Part shown: positions 50,497 to 59,556 of the stretch, in pieces
How the letters are laid out: every line of letters starts with the position of its first letter
Position numbering within the stretch: position 1 is the first letter of the stretch
NCBI GenBank assembly: GCA_030835125.1
Contig: JAUQWM010000071.1
Location: forward strand, 1 to 64,000
Direction: 5' to 3'
Length of the DNA: 64,000 bases
Origin: Gemmatimonadaceae bacterium
Lineage (GTDB): Bacteria > Gemmatimonadota > Gemmatimonadetes > Gemmatimonadales > Gemmatimonadaceae
The notes under the pieces: generated by a model
The model's input: only the letters and a program-made list of their open reading frames with translations
The model's database searches: none
Told to the model about the DNA's origin: nothing
Position numbers and translations under genes: made by a program

Positions 50497-52380
50497 CTAC
50501 CGCTCCCGGGCTACCAATAGCGCGCGTTCGCGGACCTGTTCGGCCAGCCTGACGAATTCGGCTCGGTGTCCGCCATCGTCGCGGCCGAGTGACCCGCGGG
50601 CGAGCGCAATGACATCATCGAGCGTCGCCGACCCGCGGTACTCGGATTCGCGCAACACCATCCCGAATGCCGCCACCGACGCGGCAAAGCGGAAGTCCGT
50701 CGACCCTTCCGTCGCCTCCGACACCGGCACCACGTGATCGAGCCACCGACTGGTGCTCGCGTCAGGCAGCTTGTACCGGAGCTTGATGTACGCCAGCTCC
50801 CCGGGATGGCCTGACCGGGATTCCCGGGCGACGGCCTGGTACCGCAGCGGCTCGGCACCCGGCTCCGCTGCGCCGGACCTCGGGACGACTTCGTACAGGG
50901 CCGTCACGGAATGGCCGGCGCCGATCTCGCCGGCATCCTTCGCATCGTCGTCGAAGTCCTCCGTCCTGAGCATCCGGTTCTCGTAACCCACCAGGCGATA
51001 CGACGCCACCCGCTCCGGGTTGAACTCGACCTGCAGCTTCACGTCCTTGGCCACCGCCAGGAGCGTGCCGGCCATTTCGTCCACCAGCACCTTCCGCGCT
51101 TCCACCAGGTTGTCGATGTAGGCGTAGTTCCCGTTTCCCTTGTCGGCCAGCTTCTCCATCTTCGAGTCCTTGTAGTTGCCCATCCCGAAGCCGAGCACCG
51201 ACAGGAACGTCCCCTGCTTCCGCTTGTCCTCGATGAGCCGTTCCATCTCGGCGTCACTCGAGGCGCCAACGTTGAAGTCGCCGTCGGTGGCGAGGATGAC
51301 GCGATTGTTGCCTCCGGCAATGTGGTTCGCGCGTGCCACGTCGTAGGCGAGCCGGATGCCCGCGCCGCCAGCGGTGGAGCCGCCCGCCTGCAGCCGGTCG
51401 AGGGAGGCCAGGATGAGGTCCCGCTGGTCGCCGCTCGTCGACGGCAGCACCAGCCCGGCCGCGCCGGCGTAGACCACGATCGCGACGCGGTCCTGCGGCC
51501 GGAGCTGCCTGACGAGCAGGCGCATCGACTCCTTGACGAGTGGCAGTTTCTCGTCAGGCGTCATCGAGCCCGAGACGTCGACCAGGAACACGAGGTTGCC
51601 GGGTGGCAGCGCCGCCGGGGACAGGCGCCGGGCCTGGAGCCCGATGCGGACCAGCAGGTTGGTGGCGTGCCACGGCGCCCGGGCGACCTCGGTCGTGACC
51701 GAGAAGGGGTGCCGTCCCTCCGGATCGGGGAGGTCGTAGGGAAAGTAGTTCAGCAGTTCCTCGATCCGCACCGCATCCTTCGGGGGCCGCTGTCCCATGG
51801 TCACGAAGCGCCTGACGTTGCTGTACGAGGCGCGGTCGACGTCGATCGAGAAGGTGGACAGCGGGTTGGCGCGCGCGCCGAGGAACGGGTTGTCGGTGAT
51901 GCGGTCGTACGACTCGGTGTTGTCGGGCGGACGGAAGCGCCCCGGGAGTCCCTGGGGCGGGGCGAGTCGGCTGCGGCTCGCGGCCGCCGCGAACGCGAAC
52001 TTGCGCATCTCGGCCGCACCGGCGGGGCCCGTGACGACCACCTCGCTGAGGCGATTGACGTCCGGCGTGAGGGCGAAGTCGGCCGTGATCGTGTCGGCCT
52101 GCAGGCGGATGGTGCGGCTGGCGGGCGCGAACCCGATCGCGCGCGCCTGGACCGTGATCTCCCGACCGCGGTGCTGCCCGGGAACCACCATGCGGTAAGT
52201 GCCGTTCGCGTCGGTGCCGACGCTCAGACCCGCGTCGACCGATCGCACGCTGGCGCCCTGGATGCCCGCGGCGGTCGCACTGCCGGTCACCCGGCCGGTG
52301 ATGACGACCGCCTGGCGTTCCTGGCTTGCCGGTGTGAGGACGAGCAGCGGGAGGGCGATGCTGACGAATACAGGTTTCAT
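50497..52380 (-). CDS. Secreted VWA-domain protein with CarboxypepD_reg-like and DUF3520 domains
   Basis: A 627-residue protein with a signal peptide (VSIALPLLVLTPASQ). A CarboxypepD_reg-like beta-sandwich (25-105) ends in LSEVVVTG, the motif that in TonB-dependent receptors joins this domain to the plug. Here it is followed instead by a YfbK-type vWF N-domain (STFSIDVDRASYSNVRRFV), a VWA domain with an intact MIDAS (DVSGSM, Asp268) and ATDGDFNVG, and a DUF3520-like C-terminus. It is probably a periplasmic or surface adhesion or assembly factor. Confidence 0.85.
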   Translation of the reverse strand: MKPVFVSIALPLLVLTPASQERQAVVITGRVTGSATAAGIQGASVRSVDAGLSVGTDANGTYRMVVPGQHRGREITVQARAIGFAPASRTIRLQADTITADFALTPDVNRLSEVVVTGPAGAAEMRKFAFAAAASRSRLAPPQGLPGRFRPPDNTESYDRITDNPFLGARANPLSTFSIDVDRASYSNVRRFVTMGQRPPKDAVRIEELLNYFPYDLPDPEGRHPFSVTTEVARAPWHATNLLVRIGLQARRLSPAALPPGNLVFLVDVSGSMTPDEKLPLVKESMRLLVRQLRPQDRVAIVVYAGAAGLVLPSTSGDQRDLILASLDRLQAGGSTAGGAGIRLAYDVARANHIAGGNNRVILATDGDFNVGASSDAEMERLIEDKRKQGTFLSVLGFGMGNYKDSKMEKLADKGNGNYAYIDNLVEARKVLVDEMAGTLLAVAKDVKLQVEFNPERVASYRLVGYENRMLRTEDFDDDAKDAGEIGAGHSVTALYEVVPRSGAAEPGAEPLRYQAVARESRSGHPGELAYIKLRYKLPDASTSRWLDHVVPVSEATEGSTDFRFAASVAAFGMVLRESEYRGSATLDDVIALARGSLGRDDGGHRAEFVRLAEQVRERALLVARER

Positions 52381-52576
52381 GGAGCCTCCTCGATGGGAGC
52401 GTGGTCCGTCCCCTGACGGAGTGTCACCGGGACGGAATCCAGCCTGCTACCCTCAGCCGTGAGCACGGGATGGCAGGGCGACGGTCGCCCGTTCGCACCA
52501 TCCGCGACCGCGGCATGCCCATGGAGACGCCGGACCTGCGTCCGACTTGCACATCGTACCGGAATTCGTTCCGGCC

Positions 52577-52608
52577 GACGCAATTACGACCGGGGAAGAC
52601 GCAATTAC
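52577..52608. promoter_or_regulatory. 11-bp direct repeats 21 bp apart
   Basis: GACGCAATTAC at 52577-52587 and 52598-52608, about 200 bp upstream of the VWA gene start. Two-turn spacing is typical of regulator binding sites; no factor is assigned. Confidence 0.4.
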
Positions 52609-52639
52609 CTGACGAGCGGTCCTGAGCGCCGCATGATCG

Positions 52640-53000
52640 CAGAATCAGAACGGCATTGCACCACGGGGGACACTGAGGACGCAGAGAACGGCAGGAGCGA
52701 CGATGGACTCTGCAGTGACGCCGTTCAGTTCATTTCTCTTCTGAATGCAGCACCCTGATGTCAATGTCACGGGTGCTCCCAGTGACCCCTGTGTCCCCTG
52801 TGGTGAACAAGCTCCTGATCCGCGGAATCAGAACAGCATTTCACCACACGGGACACTGAGGACGCAGGGAACGGCAGGACCGACGATCGACTCCGTGGTG
52901 ACGCCGTTCAAGCAGCTTCTCGCAGCATCCTTGTCTTCAGAGGGCCCAGGACACCGGTGTCCATGTTCCCCGCGGTGACCTCCGTGACCCCTGTGGTGGT
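52640..53000. repeat. Two tandem copies of a hairpin-forming repeat of about 170 bp
   Basis: Copy 1 (about 52640-52808) and copy 2 (about 52825-53000) align closely over their first 90 bp. In each, a 5' arm CACCAC(A)NGGGACACTGAGG faces a 3' arm ending in GTGACCCCTGTG(G)-type sequence, so each can fold into a long imperfect stem. They fill the 619-bp interval between the VWA gene and the 3' end of the permease gene. The region is less GC-rich than its surroundings, and no gene was seen in it. Confidence 0.7.
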
Positions 53001-55663
53001 CATTCCGCGCGAAGGGCAATCGCGGGATCAACCCGTGTCGCCCGCCAGGCAGGAATCGCCGAGGCGCAGAGCGCGATCACCACGAGCAGGATCGCAGCCG
53101 ACGCGAATGGTACCGTCGACCGGATCGCCGTGTCGAAGAGCAGCGCCTGCACCGCCACGCTGGCATACCAGCTTGCCACACCGCCCAGGACCAGTCCCGC
53201 CCCGACGATCGCCAGCCCTTCGCCCATGACCAGCCTGACGAGACTTCCGGAACGGGCGCCCAGGGCGGCGCGAATGCCGAGCTCACCGGTTCGCTGGGCG
53301 ACACTGAACGCCAGGATGCCAAACAGTCCGACGCCGGCCAGCACGACCGCGAGCAAGGCGAAGGCCCCGAACATCGCCGTGCCTAGTCGCAGGGGCCGGT
53401 AGTCCGTCTCGAGCATCTGCGCCAGCGGCCGGATCTCCACCGTGGCCAGGTCAGCGCGCACGTCGCGCAGCACCGCATGCAGTTGCGGGACGAGAGGCGC
53501 CGGGTCTCCGTTCGCGCGGACCACGAGATACGCCCCCAGCTCATCGAGGTCCGGGTCCGTCGTCGACAGCAACGCCGCCATCGGCGCCTCCTCGCGAATC
53601 GACCGCGTGCGAAGGTCGCGGATCACCCCGACCACCTCGCGACATGGGGAACCAGGGTTGCCGAACCGGGCACACTGGCCGATCGCGGTCGATCCCGGCC
53701 ACAGCCGGCGTGCCATCGTCTCGGTGACCAGCACTACCCCGCTTCCCCGAAGGTCGCCTTCTGTGATCCATCGGCCGCGCACGAGGCGGAACCCCAGCGT
53801 CTGCTGCAGGTCCGGAGTCACCGACCAGATCGCGCTGAACCCGGAATCACCCGCCGGCACCCAAACGCGCGTCACCCCGTTCCCGCTCAGCGGGACGCTC
53901 TCGGCGATCGAGACGCGCTCCACCCCCGGCAGGCGCCGCGCGCGACGCGCCGCCTCGTCGAGCATGGCGCGCCGGCCGGCGCCATTCAGTGAATCCTCCT
54001 CGAGGAACAGCCGGCTCACGATCACGCGGTTGATGTCCAGTCCCATGTCAAACTCGTAGGCATGGCGGAGGCTCTGTCCGAACGCCGCCGCGCCGACGAT
54101 CAGCAGCACCGAGAGGGCGACCTGCAGTGCCAACAGCCCCTGGCGCCAGCGTCCGGTGGATGTCGCCAGCTGCGGCGCCGCCGACCGCAGTGCCAGCGCG
54201 ACATCCGCCCGCGTCATGCGGATCGCGGGGGCCAGCGTGGCGATCAGGGCAACGACCACCGCGCAGCCGACCGAGAACAGCATCACGCGTGCATCGAGCG
54301 TGCCGGTCGCCCACTGCATCTGCGGGAACACGAGCGAGCGAAGCGCACCGCCGCCCCAGCGCGCGACCAGCATCGCCGCACCCGAACCCAGGCCCGCGAT
54401 GATGAGCGACTCGAGCACGAGTTGCCCGACGAGGCGCGCGCGCGATACGCCAACGGCGAGCCTGAGCGCGATCTCCCGACGCCGGGTGAGCGCCCTGACG
54501 AGCAGCAGGTTCGCCAGGTTCGCGCAGGCAGCCAGCAGCACGAGGCCAGCCGCGATCACGAGTCGCGACGACACCTTCACCTCGGCGGGTTGCTCGGACG
54601 CGGCGCGTCCGGGGAGCACCGACCCGAGTCGCACTGTTTCCTCGACCGGATTCGACGCCTGGCGATCGGGCAAGCGCCGAAGGATGAGCGTGGCCTCGGC
54701 GTCCGCGGTGGCCGGGTCGACACCCTCTCGGAGCCGGACAACGGCGCGCGCGCCGAACCCGTCCCAGGCCTTCCAGTCCGGCTCGATCCAGAGGGGCCCG
54801 GCGCTCTCGAGCGGCACCCAGGCGTCCGCCGCGTCCATCTCGACCCCGCTGAAGTCGCGCGGTGCGACGCCGATGACCACGACGGTGGCGCCGGAGAGTT
54901 GCAGCCGTGCTCCGATTGCGGATGGTGCGCCGCTGAAATGCCGCTGCCAGAAGGCGTGCGAGATCACGGCCGCCGGCTCCGGGGTATCCGGTCGCGCATC
55001 GTCGGGCGCGAAGAAGCGCCCCGCCACGGATCGCACCCCAAGGACATCGAAGAAATCGCCAGCCACCATCGATGTCTTGATGCGGGGCGCGTCGGGCCCG
55101 CGGCCGAGCCGCCGGCGTGACGGCGCCGTGTACGGCACCACGGCATCAAAACTCGTCGCGTGCTCCCTGAGCGCGAAGACTTCCGGGAACATCAGGGCGT
55201 TGTAGAAGGGCCGTGGCTTCGCCGGGTCGTAGATGCGGCGGACGTTCACGGCGTGCAGGTTGCCGGCATTGGCAACGTGCGGCGGCGGCCGCAGCAGCAG
55301 CCGGTCCACCACGGTGAACACGGCGGCGTTGGCCCCGATGCCCAGTGCGAGGGAAACGACCGCAACCGCCGTGAACCCGGGCGATCGCCTGAGGAAGCGT
55401 GCCGCATACCGGGCATCCCGGACGACCCCCTCCAGGCCGCCGAGCGACCAGGCGTCACGCGTGCGCTCGCGGATGGCGGTCCCATTCCCGAGCCGCCGCG
55501 AGGCCTCGCGTGCAGCCTCATCGTCGCCGGCGCCGGAACGCCTCGCCTCATCGAGGAGCAGTTCGCGATGCAGCCGCAGTTCCTCGGCGAGCTCGCGGTC
55601 GAGGGCGTCGCGGCGGGTGCGCGACCGGATCCGGAACCACAACGAGCGAATGAATGCGAGCAT
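53000..55663 (-). CDS. ADOP-family MacB/FtsX-type ABC transporter permease
   Basis: An 887-residue protein. A soluble N-terminal ADOP domain (about 1-75: ELAEELRLHRELLLDEARRS, ASRRLGNGTAIRERTRDAW) precedes a duplicated MacB_PCD/FtsX module. Each half has one N-terminal membrane helix (FTAVAVVSLALGIGANAAVF in the first), a periplasmic domain and three C-terminal helices. The C-terminus is AIPAWRATRVDPAIALRAE. ADOPs (acidobacterial duplicated orphan permeases) lack their own ATPase gene, as here. A PadR regulator gene lies just upstream, the usual pairing. Confidence 0.9.
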   Translation of the reverse strand: MLAFIRSLWFRIRSRTRRDALDRELAEELRLHRELLLDEARRSGAGDDEAAREASRRLGNGTAIRERTRDAWSLGGLEGVVRDARYAARFLRRSPGFTAVAVVSLALGIGANAAVFTVVDRLLLRPPPHVANAGNLHAVNVRRIYDPAKPRPFYNALMFPEVFALREHATSFDAVVPYTAPSRRRLGRGPDAPRIKTSMVAGDFFDVLGVRSVAGRFFAPDDARPDTPEPAAVISHAFWQRHFSGAPSAIGARLQLSGATVVVIGVAPRDFSGVEMDAADAWVPLESAGPLWIEPDWKAWDGFGARAVVRLREGVDPATADAEATLILRRLPDRQASNPVEETVRLGSVLPGRAASEQPAEVKVSSRLVIAAGLVLLAACANLANLLLVRALTRRREIALRLAVGVSRARLVGQLVLESLIIAGLGSGAAMLVARWGGGALRSLVFPQMQWATGTLDARVMLFSVGCAVVVALIATLAPAIRMTRADVALALRSAAPQLATSTGRWRQGLLALQVALSVLLIVGAAAFGQSLRHAYEFDMGLDINRVIVSRLFLEEDSLNGAGRRAMLDEAARRARRLPGVERVSIAESVPLSGNGVTRVWVPAGDSGFSAIWSVTPDLQQTLGFRLVRGRWITEGDLRGSGVVLVTETMARRLWPGSTAIGQCARFGNPGSPCREVVGVIRDLRTRSIREEAPMAALLSTTDPDLDELGAYLVVRANGDPAPLVPQLHAVLRDVRADLATVEIRPLAQMLETDYRPLRLGTAMFGAFALLAVVLAGVGLFGILAFSVAQRTGELGIRAALGARSGSLVRLVMGEGLAIVGAGLVLGGVASWYASVAVQALLFDTAIRSTVPFASAAILLVVIALCASAIPAWRATRVDPAIALRAE

Positions 55664-55712
55664 GGTCGCTCACCCTCCAGGGAAGCGCGCGGAGCGCGGG
55701 TGGGCGCGCAGG

Positions 55713-56039
55713 CTATTCCTGCGTGCGGAGGACGCGCTGGATGGCGCCGGCCATGCGCTTGAACCCGGCGACTTCCTCGCCGAGCTGCTTCCGGCCGGCG
55801 GTGGTGATGGTGTAGTAGCGTGCCCGGCGCTTAGTCGGGGTTTCGCGCCACTCGGCCTTTGCCCAGCCCTTCGCCATGACCCGCTGCAAGGCAGGATAGA
55901 GTGACCCTTCCTCGACCTGCAGCACGTCCTGCGACACCTGCCGCAGGTGCTGGGCGATGGCGTATCCGTGCATCGGCGCCAGGGAGAGCGCCTTGAGGAT
56001 CAGCATGTCGAGCGTTCCCGGCATCAACTCATCCCGCAC
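55713..56039 (-). CDS. PadR-family transcriptional regulator
   Basis: A 108-residue winged-helix repressor with a GTG start and GGAGGG upstream. Signatures are LMPGTLDMLILKALSLAPMH, GYAIAQHLRQ, VEEGSLYPALQRVMAKGW and ARYYTITTAGRKQL. The C-terminal helix would dimerise. It is 49 bp upstream of the ADOP permease gene on the same strand and most likely controls it. A dyad lies just before its start. Confidence 0.92.
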   Translation of the reverse strand: MRDELMPGTLDMLILKALSLAPMHGYAIAQHLRQVSQDVLQVEEGSLYPALQRVMAKGWAKAEWRETPTKRRARYYTITTAGRKQLGEEVAGFKRMAGAIQRVLRTQE

Positions 56040-56061
56040 GCTTCCCTCCCGGAGGACGTTT

Positions 56062-56078
56062 CCATAGGTAGACTATGG
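56062..56078. promoter_or_regulatory. Candidate PadR operator
   Basis: Perfect inverted repeat CCATAG-GTAGA-CTATGG, 23 bp upstream of the GTG of the PadR gene, with a further GGTAG half-site at 56079. Position and symmetry suggest autoregulation. Confidence 0.5.
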
Positions 56079-56218
56079 GTAGGACACGGGAGGGAGGTCA
56101 AGGGTTGCCCTGTGGAAGCGATACGTGCACTCCAGCACGTGGCGTTTCGTATCCCGTCCGTGAGTGGACCGCGGGTTGGCGGGACGCCAGATTGGAGGCA
56201 TACTCGAGGACGCGATCC

Positions 56219-56716
56219 GTGCCGACGCCAATCGTTCGACCCGCGACATCCGCCGATCTCCCCCGGATCGGCCGACTCGGCGCGCTTCTCGTCGAGGAAC
56301 ACCACGGCTTCGATCCCGAGCGATTTCTCGGCGCGAAGCGCCGGACGCCAGCGGACTATGCCGCGTTCATGAAGGCGCAACTCGACAACCCGGACGTCGC
56401 CGTCCTGGTGGCCGAGGTCAACGGGGACGTGATCGGTTACGTGTACGCAGCCATCGAGGGGTACGATTACATGGCGTTGAGGGGCCCGGCCGGCGTCCTG
56501 CACGACATCATCGTGGATCCCGAGAGTCGTGGTCGCGGGGTCGGGCGGCTCCTGCTGGACGCGGTGCTCGCGTTCCTCAGGTCGCGCGGGGTTCCGCGCG
56601 TGGTGCTGACGACCGCCGAACAGAATGCAGCGGCCCACCGGCTCTACGAGAGCGTCGGATTCCGCCGGACGATGATCGAGATGACGCGTGAGCTGGGGGG
56701 CGACGGCCCCGCTTAG
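56219..56716 (+). CDS. GNAT-family N-acetyltransferase
   Basis: Start put at the GTG at 56219 (V/MPTPIVRPATSADLPRIGRL); the longer frame has no support. The 165-residue product has the GNAT core: PDVAVLVAEVNGDVIGYVYA, then acetyl-CoA motif A LHDIIVDPESRGRGVGRLLL, and AAHRLYESVGFRRT near the end. It is closest in pattern to RimI-like or small-molecule acetyltransferases; the substrate is unknown. It is divergent from the PadR gene and convergent with the M20 gene. Confidence 0.87.
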   Translation: MPTPIVRPATSADLPRIGRLGALLVEEHHGFDPERFLGAKRRTPADYAAFMKAQLDNPDVAVLVAEVNGDVIGYVYAAIEGYDYMALRGPAGVLHDIIVDPESRGRGVGRLLLDAVLAFLRSRGVPRVVLTTAEQNAAAHRLYESVGFRRTMIEMTRELGGDGPA

Positions 56717-56723
56717 TGCGGTA

Positions 56724-58142
56724 TCAGGGCGTCACTGGCCGCTGCACGATGCGCTGGACGACCTCGAGCATGATCTGGGTGCCACGACGCACGTTCGCCT
56801 CGGACATCCGCTCGTTGTTGCCGTGCAGGCCACCCGCCTGGTTCGACGGGATGAGGAACGGCGCGTACCCGTAGCTCGGGATGCCCAGGTCACGGAAGAA
56901 GTGGCTGTCGGTGAAGCCGGTGGACACCGACGGGATGATCGACGCCTGGGGGTGGTGCTTGCGCGTCACCTCCACCATGGCCTGGTAGGCGAGGTTGTCC
57001 TGCGGAGACACCGCCGGCGTGAAGCCCAGCGTCTTCTCGATCCGCACATCGGGGTCGTTGATGACGGCGGCCAGTTCGGCGATGAATGCGGCGTGGTCCT
57101 GGTCGGGAAGGGTGCGGCAGTCGATCTGCGCGGAGGCTTCCGGCGGCACCACGTTGACCTTGTTGCTGGCCTCCAGCATGGTGATCGAGCAGGTGTTGCG
57201 GGTGAGCGCGGCGGCGCCGGGCGCCTCGGCCTGCAGCCTGAGCAGGACGTTCCGGTCCTGGACCGTCCTGGTCATGTCGCTGAACGCCGCCTGCCAGGGT
57301 CCGGCGTTAGGCGCGATGCCCTTGAAGTAGGCATCCACTGCCGGCACGATGCGCGGCGGGAACTCGTAGGTCCGCAGCCGCTCGAGCGCGCGGACCAGTT
57401 TCGTCACCGAGGTCGACACCTGCGGCGACGACCCGTGGCCCGGGTTACCCGTCGCCACCAGTCGCAGCCAGAGCGGGACCTTCTGGGTGACCTCGATCCC
57501 GAACGACAGCCTTCCATTGTCGATGCTGCCGCTTCCGCCCTCATTCAGGACGAAACCCGCCCCGCGGAACGCCTCCGGGTGGTTCTTCACGATCCACCCG
57601 GCGCCGAACGCGCCGCCGGCTTCCTCGTCGGCCGTCGCCATGAAGATCACGTCGCGGTTCAGCGGCACCTTGAGGCGGTGGAGCGCGATGAACGCCTGGA
57701 AGTGCACGATGCCGAGCATCTTGGTGTCGAGGGCCCCGCGCCCGTAGATGTCGCCGTTGCGCACCTCCGCCGCGTACGGGTCGACCTCCCAGTACCGCGG
57801 ATCGGCGGGCACGACATCCATATGGTGGAGCAGCACCAGTGCCGGCTCGCTTCCCCCCTTGAGCCGTGCCCAGATGTTGCCGCGGCCCGGCGCCGCCGAC
57901 GCCGTGTCGAACGGGATGCCTTCCTGCTGGAGGATGCGCGCGAACCACCGCATCGACGCCGCTTCGTTTCCAGGCGGGTTGGCGGTGTTGATGCGCAGGT
58001 ACTCCTTCGCCCGCTGCACCGCCTCGTCCTGGAGCCGCTGGAGGTCGGCAGCGGACTGCGCCAGGCCGGTCGTGGGCAGGATCGCGCAGCCGGCGCCGAA
58101 CAGCAGCGCCGCGGCGAGGGGACGGGAACAGGGCAATCGCAT
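56724..58142 (-). CDS. Secreted M20-family metallopeptidase (ArgE/DapE/CPS1 type)
   Basis: ATG at 58142; 472 residues with a signal peptide (LAAALLFGAGCAILPTTGLAQ). Zinc motifs are LLHHMDVVP, IYGRGALDTKM, TADEEAGG, NEGGSGS and SVSTGFTDSHFFRDLGIPS. The dimerisation domain has GNPGHGSSP. The YWEVDPYAAEVRNGDIYGRG block is typical of the CPS1/aminoacylase-like branch, which cleaves dipeptides or N-acyl-amino acids. It may share a transcript with the downstream GNAT region only by convergence. A CGTTAGG word lies at 57305. Confidence 0.87.
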   Translation of the reverse strand: MRLPCSRPLAAALLFGAGCAILPTTGLAQSAADLQRLQDEAVQRAKEYLRINTANPPGNEAASMRWFARILQQEGIPFDTASAAPGRGNIWARLKGGSEPALVLLHHMDVVPADPRYWEVDPYAAEVRNGDIYGRGALDTKMLGIVHFQAFIALHRLKVPLNRDVIFMATADEEAGGAFGAGWIVKNHPEAFRGAGFVLNEGGSGSIDNGRLSFGIEVTQKVPLWLRLVATGNPGHGSSPQVSTSVTKLVRALERLRTYEFPPRIVPAVDAYFKGIAPNAGPWQAAFSDMTRTVQDRNVLLRLQAEAPGAAALTRNTCSITMLEASNKVNVVPPEASAQIDCRTLPDQDHAAFIAELAAVINDPDVRIEKTLGFTPAVSPQDNLAYQAMVEVTRKHHPQASIIPSVSTGFTDSHFFRDLGIPSYGYAPFLIPSNQAGGLHGNNERMSEANVRRGTQIMLEVVQRIVQRPVTP

Positions 58143-58264
58143 GGGTGTGCTCCGCACAGTCGTTTCGCGGCCTCTCACGTCGCCGCTGCCGGATTCTACC
58201 TCCACGCACCCGGGACCGCGAACGACCGGGGACTGACCGGCAGGAGTCCAGCCCCCGGCCGCGC

Positions 58265-59515
58265 TCAGCCTCCGGTCGACAGACGGAGCCGGACGATCCG
58301 CTCGACGCCATCGTCGGTGCGCGCCGCGCCATAGATCGCGCTGTCCGTCATGCGGAAGATGCGGAACCGGCGCGGCAACCGGATTGCGCCCAGGAAGGAG
58401 CCTGACGAGTCGAGGATGTGCCACGTCGATCCGCCCAGGAAGTCGGCGCGATCCGGCGCATTGATCGCCATCGGGTCGATCGACTCGACCGGGCCCATGA
58501 GCTGGACCCACAACGTCCCGCGGGGCCCGGCACGCACCGTGGTGATGGCCGGGAATCGCGCCGGCGCCTCCACCTGCGGTGAATCGGCAAAGCTGGCATC
58601 GCCCCCGATCGCCCGGAGCTTCACCCGGAGCAGTTCCACCATGGTCGCCTGGTCGGCCGGCGTGACGTCCCGCGCGGTCCACTGCGCATGTCGTATGCGC
58701 GACAGCACCCGGCCGGTCGAGTCGTGGACCTGGATGTAGTCCCGGTCGAGCGCGGTCCAGGCAACCCGACCGTCGGGGAGTCGCGCCCATGACGGGTTGT
58801 TCACGATCAACTGGATGCGAAGCCGCCCCGGGCCACCAAGATCGGTCCGGCCGTAGTCGAACTCGAACAGGGTGTCCGCCGTCGCGCCGTCGGCATTGAG
58901 CGCGAGGAGCGCATCCCAGAACGCAAACCGTCCCTCGACCCGGGAAATGGTGAGTCCACGCATGAGGAAGTCACCGCCGGGAGTCCGCGTCCAGCCTTGA
59001 CCCGTCGGGGCGGGCGGCAACGGCGTGACGGCGCCGACCGACCCATCGGGCGCGAAGACGGTCATCCGGCGCTCACCGGGATCGAGCACGAGGATCGAGT
59101 CGCCGCCAAGCACAAACACGCCATTCGCGGACCGACTCAGCTCGCCAGGGCCACGACCCGGCCGACCGAGCGCGCGGAGAAACCGGCCCGTGCCATCGAA
59201 GACGCGCACGACCCCTGCCAACTGGTCGATGACGGCGATGTCACCGCCGGGAAACACCGTCAGGTCCCCGATGCGTCCGAACTGGTATTCGTCCCCGAGA
59301 GTCTCGGACCCGATGGTCAGGTCCTCGGAGATGGTCCACGGTGAGGCATCCGACCACCCGTCACCCGTCGCCCGGTTCTCCACCATGCGGATTCCCGCAC
59401 TATCGGTGACGGACACGTCGCCGCTGCCGGGGGAACACGCGCCCGCGACGGCCAGTGCGACCAGCGCCGAGACGGTCCGGCCGGGCCGTCGCCGAAGGAG
59501 ACGCTGAAGCCTCAT
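58265..59515 (-). CDS. Lipoprotein with 6-bladed (NHL/TolB-like) beta-propeller
   Basis: Start at the ATG at 59515 (MRLQRLLRRRPGRTVSALVA); 416 residues, lipobox VAGAC (Cys27). Repeats such as FGRIGDLTVFPGGDIAVIDQ, VRVFDGTGRFLRALGRPGRG, DSILVLDPGERRMTVFAPDG and THILDSSGSFLGAIRLP fit a 6-bladed propeller. These proteins are common in Gemmatimonadota and function mostly as unknown sensors or binders. It is 41 bp downstream of the 59557 lipoprotein gene on the same strand, a likely operon. Confidence 0.78.
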   Translation of the reverse strand: MRLQRLLRRRPGRTVSALVALAVAGACSPGSGDVSVTDSAGIRMVENRATGDGWSDASPWTISEDLTIGSETLGDEYQFGRIGDLTVFPGGDIAVIDQLAGVVRVFDGTGRFLRALGRPGRGPGELSRSANGVFVLGGDSILVLDPGERRMTVFAPDGSVGAVTPLPPAPTGQGWTRTPGGDFLMRGLTISRVEGRFAFWDALLALNADGATADTLFEFDYGRTDLGGPGRLRIQLIVNNPSWARLPDGRVAWTALDRDYIQVHDSTGRVLSRIRHAQWTARDVTPADQATMVELLRVKLRAIGGDASFADSPQVEAPARFPAITTVRAGPRGTLWVQLMGPVESIDPMAINAPDRADFLGGSTWHILDSSGSFLGAIRLPRRFRIFRMTDSAIYGAARTDDGVERIVRLRLSTGG

Positions 59516-59556
59516 GGTCTTGCGTATGTGGTCACCGTCATGGGCAGCGCCGAGGG

